Assembly (NCBI GenBank): GCA_007693325.1
Contig: REDW01000065.1
Location: 1-64,000 of the forward strand
From: Spirochaetaceae bacterium
GTDB taxonomy: Bacteria > Spirochaetota > Spirochaetia > DSM-27196 > PWMO01
Length of the DNA stretch: 64,000 nucleotides
Reading direction: 5' to 3'
Part shown: in pieces, positions 61,158 to 64,000 of the stretch
How the letters are laid out: each line of letters begins with the position of its first letter
Position numbering within the stretch: the first letter of the stretch is position 1
Position numbers and translations under genes: made by a program
The notes under the pieces: model-generated
Databases searched by the model: none
What the model was told of the DNA's origin: nothing
Seen by the model: only the letters and a program-made list of their open reading frames with translations

Positions 61158-62132
61158 TCAGGAGGCGGAGACGACCGATCTGCTGCTCTCAAGGGACACA
61201 AGCGCCTTGATCTGCTCCAGCGTTCCTACCGGCGTGCACTGCAGCATGACCTCAGGGTGAGCCTTGAGCCACGCATTCCACAGTCCTCCGAGAACCGTTC
61301 CGGGCCCTACTTCAAGAAATCCTGCCACTTCATCGGCAACCATGCGGTTCATAGTAGCAACCCACTGCACCGGACGGACCAGCTGCTCGATACACGACCG
61401 CTTCAGTTCTTCTCCCGATTCTAACGCTTTTGCGGTGACATTGGAATAGATCGGCTTACGCGGGTCGCGGAACTCGATTCCGGCCAGTTCCTTCTCCAGC
61501 TCGTTTCTGGCATCCACCATAAGCGGACTGTGAAACGGCCCGGATACCTTCAGCCGCACAACGCGGCGTGCACCAGCGGCCTTCAAAGCAGCCTCGGCCG
61601 CACTCAGCGCGGCGGCGCTCCCCGATACAACGGTCTGCAGCGGGCTGTTGTGAATCCCCGGATAGGCGTCCGCTATCTGTTCGAGCACCGAGACAACCGT
61701 CTCGTACTCGAGGCCGAGCACCGCGGTCATTCCCGCCGGCCCGTCTGCGCTGTCAAGGGCACGGCTGGCCTGTTCCATCAGTTGCCCGCGCGCGCGAACC
61801 ACCGGAAACACGGACTCAAGATCGAGCACACCGGCCTCCACCAGAGCCGCGTATTCCCCCAGGCTGAATCCGGCCAATCGATCGCTCTTGATACCAAACT
61901 CGCGCAGCACCGCTGCAGAGGCGAGATTGGTTACGGTAATGGCTATCTGGGTGTTGTCGGTTGCTTTGAGATCCTCTTCGCTCCCCTCAAAAACCAGTTC
62001 TGCAACGTCAAAGCCGCAGCTGGAAGAAGCCAGCCGGAACAGTTCGCGCACCTCGGAAGAGAAGTCAAAAAGGTCCTTACCCATCCCCGGTGTCTGGGCG
62101 CCCTGCCCCGGAAAGAGAAAACTGTATCGCAT
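61158..62132 (-). CDS. fabD: Malonyl-CoA:ACP transacylase
   Basis: The 324-residue protein has FLFPGQGAQTPGMGKD, the nucleophile in GFSLGEYAALVEAG (where E. coli FabD has GHSLGEYSAL) and the catalytic His in VSGPFHSPLM. It loads malonyl groups onto ACP. It is the first gene of fabD-fabG-fabF, divergent from fabH. A GGGAGG ribosome site precedes the ATG. Confidence 0.95.
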   Translation of the reverse strand: MRYSFLFPGQGAQTPGMGKDLFDFSSEVRELFRLASSSCGFDVAELVFEGSEEDLKATDNTQIAITVTNLASAAVLREFGIKSDRLAGFSLGEYAALVEAGVLDLESVFPVVRARGQLMEQASRALDSADGPAGMTAVLGLEYETVVSVLEQIADAYPGIHNSPLQTVVSGSAAALSAAEAALKAAGARRVVRLKVSGPFHSPLMVDARNELEKELAGIEFRDPRKPIYSNVTAKALESGEELKRSCIEQLVRPVQWVATMNRMVADEVAGFLEVGPGTVLGGLWNAWLKAHPEVMLQCTPVGTLEQIKALVSLESSRSVVSAS

Positions 62133-62156
62133 AAGAGACCTCCCGAGCTAGGCGGA

Positions 62157-62185
62157 CGTTAACACGCTCATTTTGCACCTGTCAA
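62157..62185 (-). promoter_or_regulatory. fabD promoter candidate
   Basis: A perfect TTGACA lies at 62180-62185 on the minus strand, followed after 17 bases by TTAACG (62157-62162), a poor -10 box. The start codon is 25 bases beyond. The -35 element is strong, so a factor may assist. Confidence 0.5.
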
Positions 62186-62225
62186 GTCGGCCGCCGACCG
62201 ACACCCGCACCGCGCGACACGCGTA

Positions 62226-62254
62226 TTGACCGGCGAATGCCGCACAACTACAAT
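62226..62254 (+). promoter_or_regulatory. fabH promoter
   Basis: TTGACC (62226-62231), a 17-base spacer and TACAAT (62249-62254) match the sigma-70 consensus at five of six positions in each hexamer. The ATG at 62267 is only 12 bases after the -10 box, so the leader would be about six bases without a ribosome site. Confidence 0.75.
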
Positions 62255-62266
62255 GACGCAAACCGT

Positions 62267-63265
62267 ATGAAACCGCAGATGCAAGCCTACGTGCGCTCAA
62301 CCGGCGCCTACGTCCCACCGCGCCGAATGTCAAACGACGAGCTGGCGCAGTTGGTAGATACTTCAGACGAGTGGATCTTTTCACACACCGGGATTCGCTA
62401 CCGCCACATTGCCGCCGAAGGCGTTGCGGCTTCCGACCTCGCCGTAGAGGCCGCGCGGATTGCCCTGCAGCGCGCCGCGATAGAACCCGATGAAATTGAC
62501 CTGATTCTGGTGGCCACATCCACTCCCGACTACCTCGGCCTTCCCGCCACTGCCTGCATAGTACAGGACCGGCTGAAGGCCGGCAAGGCCGCTGCAATGG
62601 ATCTGGTAGCCGCATGCACCGGTTTTGTCTACGGCCTGCAGACCGCGCGCGCCTTTGTTGAGTCCGGTGCAGCGCGCACGGTGCTGCTGATCGGCAGTGA
62701 GGTGTACAGCCAGATCATCAATTGGCAGGACCGCAATAGCTGCGTACTGTTTGGCGATGGCGCCGGCGCGGTGGTTGTGAGCGCCGGCCAGACAGCCGAG
62801 GGCAGCCGGATTATCGACGGCGCGCTCTACTCGCGTGGCCAGGGGGCCGAGTCGCTGGCGCGGCTGGCCGGCGGCAGCCGCAGACCGCTGACCGAAGATC
62901 AGCGCGCCAGCGCCGAGTGTTTTCTTTCAATGGACGGCCGCAGTGTCTACAACTTTGCGGTTCCCGCGCTGGTGGAGACCATCCAGACGCTGCTGCAGCG
63001 CAACAGTCTCAGCTTCGATGACCTCGATTGGGTGGTCCCGCATCAGGCCAACGTACGGATTATCGAGGCTGCCGCCAAACGCGCCGGATTTGATCCAAAA
63101 AAGTTCTTCACCAATATTGCCGAGTATGCCAATACCTCGGCCGCGTCGGTTCCTATCGCGCTCGACGAGATGTGGCGCAACGGGCTGCTGAAGCGGGGAC
63201 AGACCATCATTACCGTTGGTTTTGGCGGTGGCCTGACCTACGGCGGCAACCTGCTTGTCTGGTAG
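62267..63265 (+). CDS. fabH: Beta-ketoacyl-ACP synthase III
   Basis: The 332-residue condensing enzyme starts MKPQMQAYVRSTGAYVPPRR. The Cys-His-Asn triad is visible in DLVAACTGFVYG, VPHQANVRII and ANTSAASVPIAL. It joins acetyl-CoA to malonyl-ACP to start fatty-acid synthesis. The ATG at 62267 is preferred over the in-frame ATG at 62237, which lies inside the promoter spacer; ATG 62279 is also possible. It is divergent from fabDGF. Confidence 0.93.
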   Translation: MKPQMQAYVRSTGAYVPPRRMSNDELAQLVDTSDEWIFSHTGIRYRHIAAEGVAASDLAVEAARIALQRAAIEPDEIDLILVATSTPDYLGLPATACIVQDRLKAGKAAAMDLVAACTGFVYGLQTARAFVESGAARTVLLIGSEVYSQIINWQDRNSCVLFGDGAGAVVVSAGQTAEGSRIIDGALYSRGQGAESLARLAGGSRRPLTEDQRASAECFLSMDGRSVYNFAVPALVETIQTLLQRNSLSFDDLDWVVPHQANVRIIEAAAKRAGFDPKKFFTNIAEYANTSAASVPIALDEMWRNGLLKRGQTIITVGFGGGLTYGGNLLVW

Positions 63266-63289
63266 CTGCCGGTTGACGCGACGTGGGAG

Positions 63290-63318
63290 TTGACACATGA
63301 CCGCAGACGCGCTACCTT
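63290..63318 (+). promoter_or_regulatory. Promoter of the PerR-like gene
   Basis: TTGACA (63290-63295), 17 bases, then TACCTT (63313-63318). Transcription would begin near 63325, inside the operator-like sequence at 63323-63339, consistent with autoregulation. Confidence 0.7.
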
Positions 63319-63322
63319 ATTA

Positions 63323-63339
63323 GTAATCGTTCCTATTAT
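63323..63339. promoter_or_regulatory. Operator-like palindrome upstream of the PerR-like gene
   Basis: GTAATCGTTCCTATTAT has inverted arms GTAAT/ATTAt and shares 14 of 17 positions with the element at 63799-63815 before dps (common pattern GTAAT-n-GTTCC-n-ATTA). It overlaps the probable transcription start of the regulator gene. Confidence 0.7.
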
Positions 63340-63351
63340 CAGGTAAGTGTG

Positions 63352-63768
63352 ATGGAAAAGAAGCTGCGTCGTAGCAGACAGCGAGAAAGAATCCTGGAAC
63401 TGCTGCACTACACAGATCAGCATCCAACTGCGGGTTGGCTCTACGACAGACTCAAACAGGAGTTTCCCAACCTCAGTCTGGGAACCGTATACCGCAACCT
63501 CGGCATCCTGGTAGAGCAGGGCACGGTGCGAAAGCTTGAATCCGGCAGCACCTTTGACCGCTTTGAGATCAACCGCGGTGATCACGTTCACGTTGTCTGC
63601 CGCACGTGCGGCCGCATCGAAGACCTCGAAATGGTTCAAACCGCAGAGCTGCAGCGTGCAGCGCACGAGCAGACCGGCATGACCATTGTGGGTCAGCGCA
63701 TCGAGTTGTTCGGCATCTGTGACCGTTGTGAAGCCGAGCAACCGCGGGATCAGCGTGTCCTGAGTTGA
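63352..63768 (+). CDS. perR: Fur-family regulator, PerR-like peroxide sensor
   Basis: The 138-residue protein has a winged-helix domain (LLHYTDQHPTAGWLYDRLKQEF, SLGTVYRNLGILVEQG) and a metal-binding C-terminus. Two zinc pairs are seen, CRTCG and CDRC. The sensing site has His in HPTA, DHVHVVC with both His ligands, and Asp in GRIED at the place where PerR has Asp104 and Fur proteins have Glu. The residue corresponding to Asp85 is Glu. The Asp favours a peroxide-sensing PerR role, and the adjacent dps gene supports it. The ATG at 63352 is used; an in-frame GTG is one codon earlier. Confidence 0.85.
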   Translation: MEKKLRRSRQRERILELLHYTDQHPTAGWLYDRLKQEFPNLSLGTVYRNLGILVEQGTVRKLESGSTFDRFEINRGDHVHVVCRTCGRIEDLEMVQTAELQRAAHEQTGMTIVGQRIELFGICDRCEAEQPRDQRVLS

Positions 63769-63798
63769 CGGCGATGCAGATAATCAGTAATTTTAGTC

Positions 63799-63815
63799 GT
63801 AATAGTTCCGATTAC
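63799..63815. promoter_or_regulatory. Operator-like palindrome upstream of dps
   Basis: GTAATAGTTCCGATTAC has perfect five-base arms (GTAAT/ATTAC) around a seven-base centre and lies 30 bases before the dps ATG. It matches the element before the regulator gene, supporting joint control by the PerR-like protein. Confidence 0.7.
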
Positions 63816-63844
63816 TATTTCTTACAACCTTAGGAGGGTTCAAC

Positions 63845-64000
63845 ATGACAGCAACAAGCGGAGAGAAGACAAAGACCAACGTTGGCCTCGAGGCGGCAGC
63901 TACCGAGGCAATCTGCAAGTCCATGAACGGCTATCTGGCGGATCTGCACGTGCTCTATACCAAGCTGCACAACTTCCACTGGAATGTGGAAGGCCCGGCG
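63845..64000 (+). CDS. dps: Dps-family ferritin-like protein, N-terminal part
   Basis: The first 52 codons are visible and the rest lies beyond the window. The sequence includes LADLHVLYTKLHNFHWNVEGP, read in two parts, which carries the ferroxidase-site His residues of Dps proteins (HNFHWNV). Dps oligomers oxidise and store iron using hydrogen peroxide and protect DNA. The ATG at 63845 follows TAGGAGGG. A shared operator with the PerR-like regulator upstream points to peroxide induction. Confidence 0.93.
   Translation, partial: MTATSGEKTKTNVGLEAAATEAICKSMNGYLADLHVLYTKLHNFHWNVEGPA

Noticed and set aside
1-64000. CRISPR arrays, tRNA or rRNA genes, insertion sequences, prophage
   Set aside because: No regularly spaced repeats, no cloverleaf with a GTTCGA-type arm outside coding sequence, no transposase or integrase motifs and no terminal inverted repeats were seen.

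Overview
The window is about 64 kb of gene-dense DNA, roughly 55-60% GC by eye, from a bacterium with two membranes: there are BamA-like and porin-like barrels ending in aromatic residues, Lol-type lipoprotein-sorting proteins and an RseC homologue. The mix of an Rnf complex in the order C-D-G-E-A-B, proteins joining cyclic-nucleotide-binding, GGDEF and DHH domains, a CHASE2 adenylate cyclase, a Ser/Thr kinase with FHA partners and a nearly complete oxidative TCA cluster would suit a free-living spirochaete or a related phylum. That placement is an inference. No rRNA, tRNA, CRISPR array, IS element or replication origin was seen.

Layout. 1-7.2 kb: the end of a membrane-anchored serine-hydrolase-like protein, then a minus-strand operon rnfCDGEAB-rseC-HD phosphohydrolase. 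7.3-14.2 kb: a small secreted protein; a sigma-54 promoter with two upstream repeats driving a histidine kinase and an NtrC-type regulator; then two overlapping genes for cNMP-binding signalling proteins, one with a degenerate GGDEF and one with intact GGDEF plus a DHH/DHHA1 phosphoesterase. 14.2-23.1 kb: an outer-membrane barrel, a run of flavin/redox genes with an MFS transporter, gamma-carbonic anhydrase, malic enzyme coupled to a flavoprotein, a flavodoxin and an UPF0173 hydrolase. 23.2-24.8 kb: a BCCT transporter of lower GC. 25-31.1 kb: a TetR-led operon (ABC ATPase, two FtsX-type permeases, LolA-like protein, porin-like protein) behind two perfect palindromic operators. 31.5-33.8 kb: an acyltransferase and two toxin-antitoxin loci, one with a truncated toxin. 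33.9-39.7 kb: an operon for an unrecognised protein, a Ser/Thr kinase, a membrane FHA protein and a VWA-FHA protein, divergent from a paralogue of the first protein fused to an HU/IHF domain. 39.9-54.5 kb: sdhAB-sucCDAB-lpd-gltA on the plus strand, two malate-dehydrogenase-like genes on the minus strand, and fumC. 54.6-59.1 kb: a TPR protein, rubredoxin, adenylate cyclase, M48 peptidase and SH3 protein. 59.1-63.3 kb: fabD-fabG-fabF divergent from fabH. The window ends with a PerR-like regulator and the start of dps, which share an operator-like sequence.

Together the genes describe a respiratory or facultative central metabolism: TCA cycle, malic enzyme, an Rnf ion pump linking ferredoxin and NAD, and peroxide defence. 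They are overlaid with cyclic-nucleotide and Ser/Thr-phosphorylation signalling. The least conventional parts are the cNMP/GGDEF/DHH pair, the HU-fusion/kinase/FHA locus, an SdhAB pair with no adjacent membrane anchor, and several promoters whose -10 box lies only 6-12 bases from the start codon.
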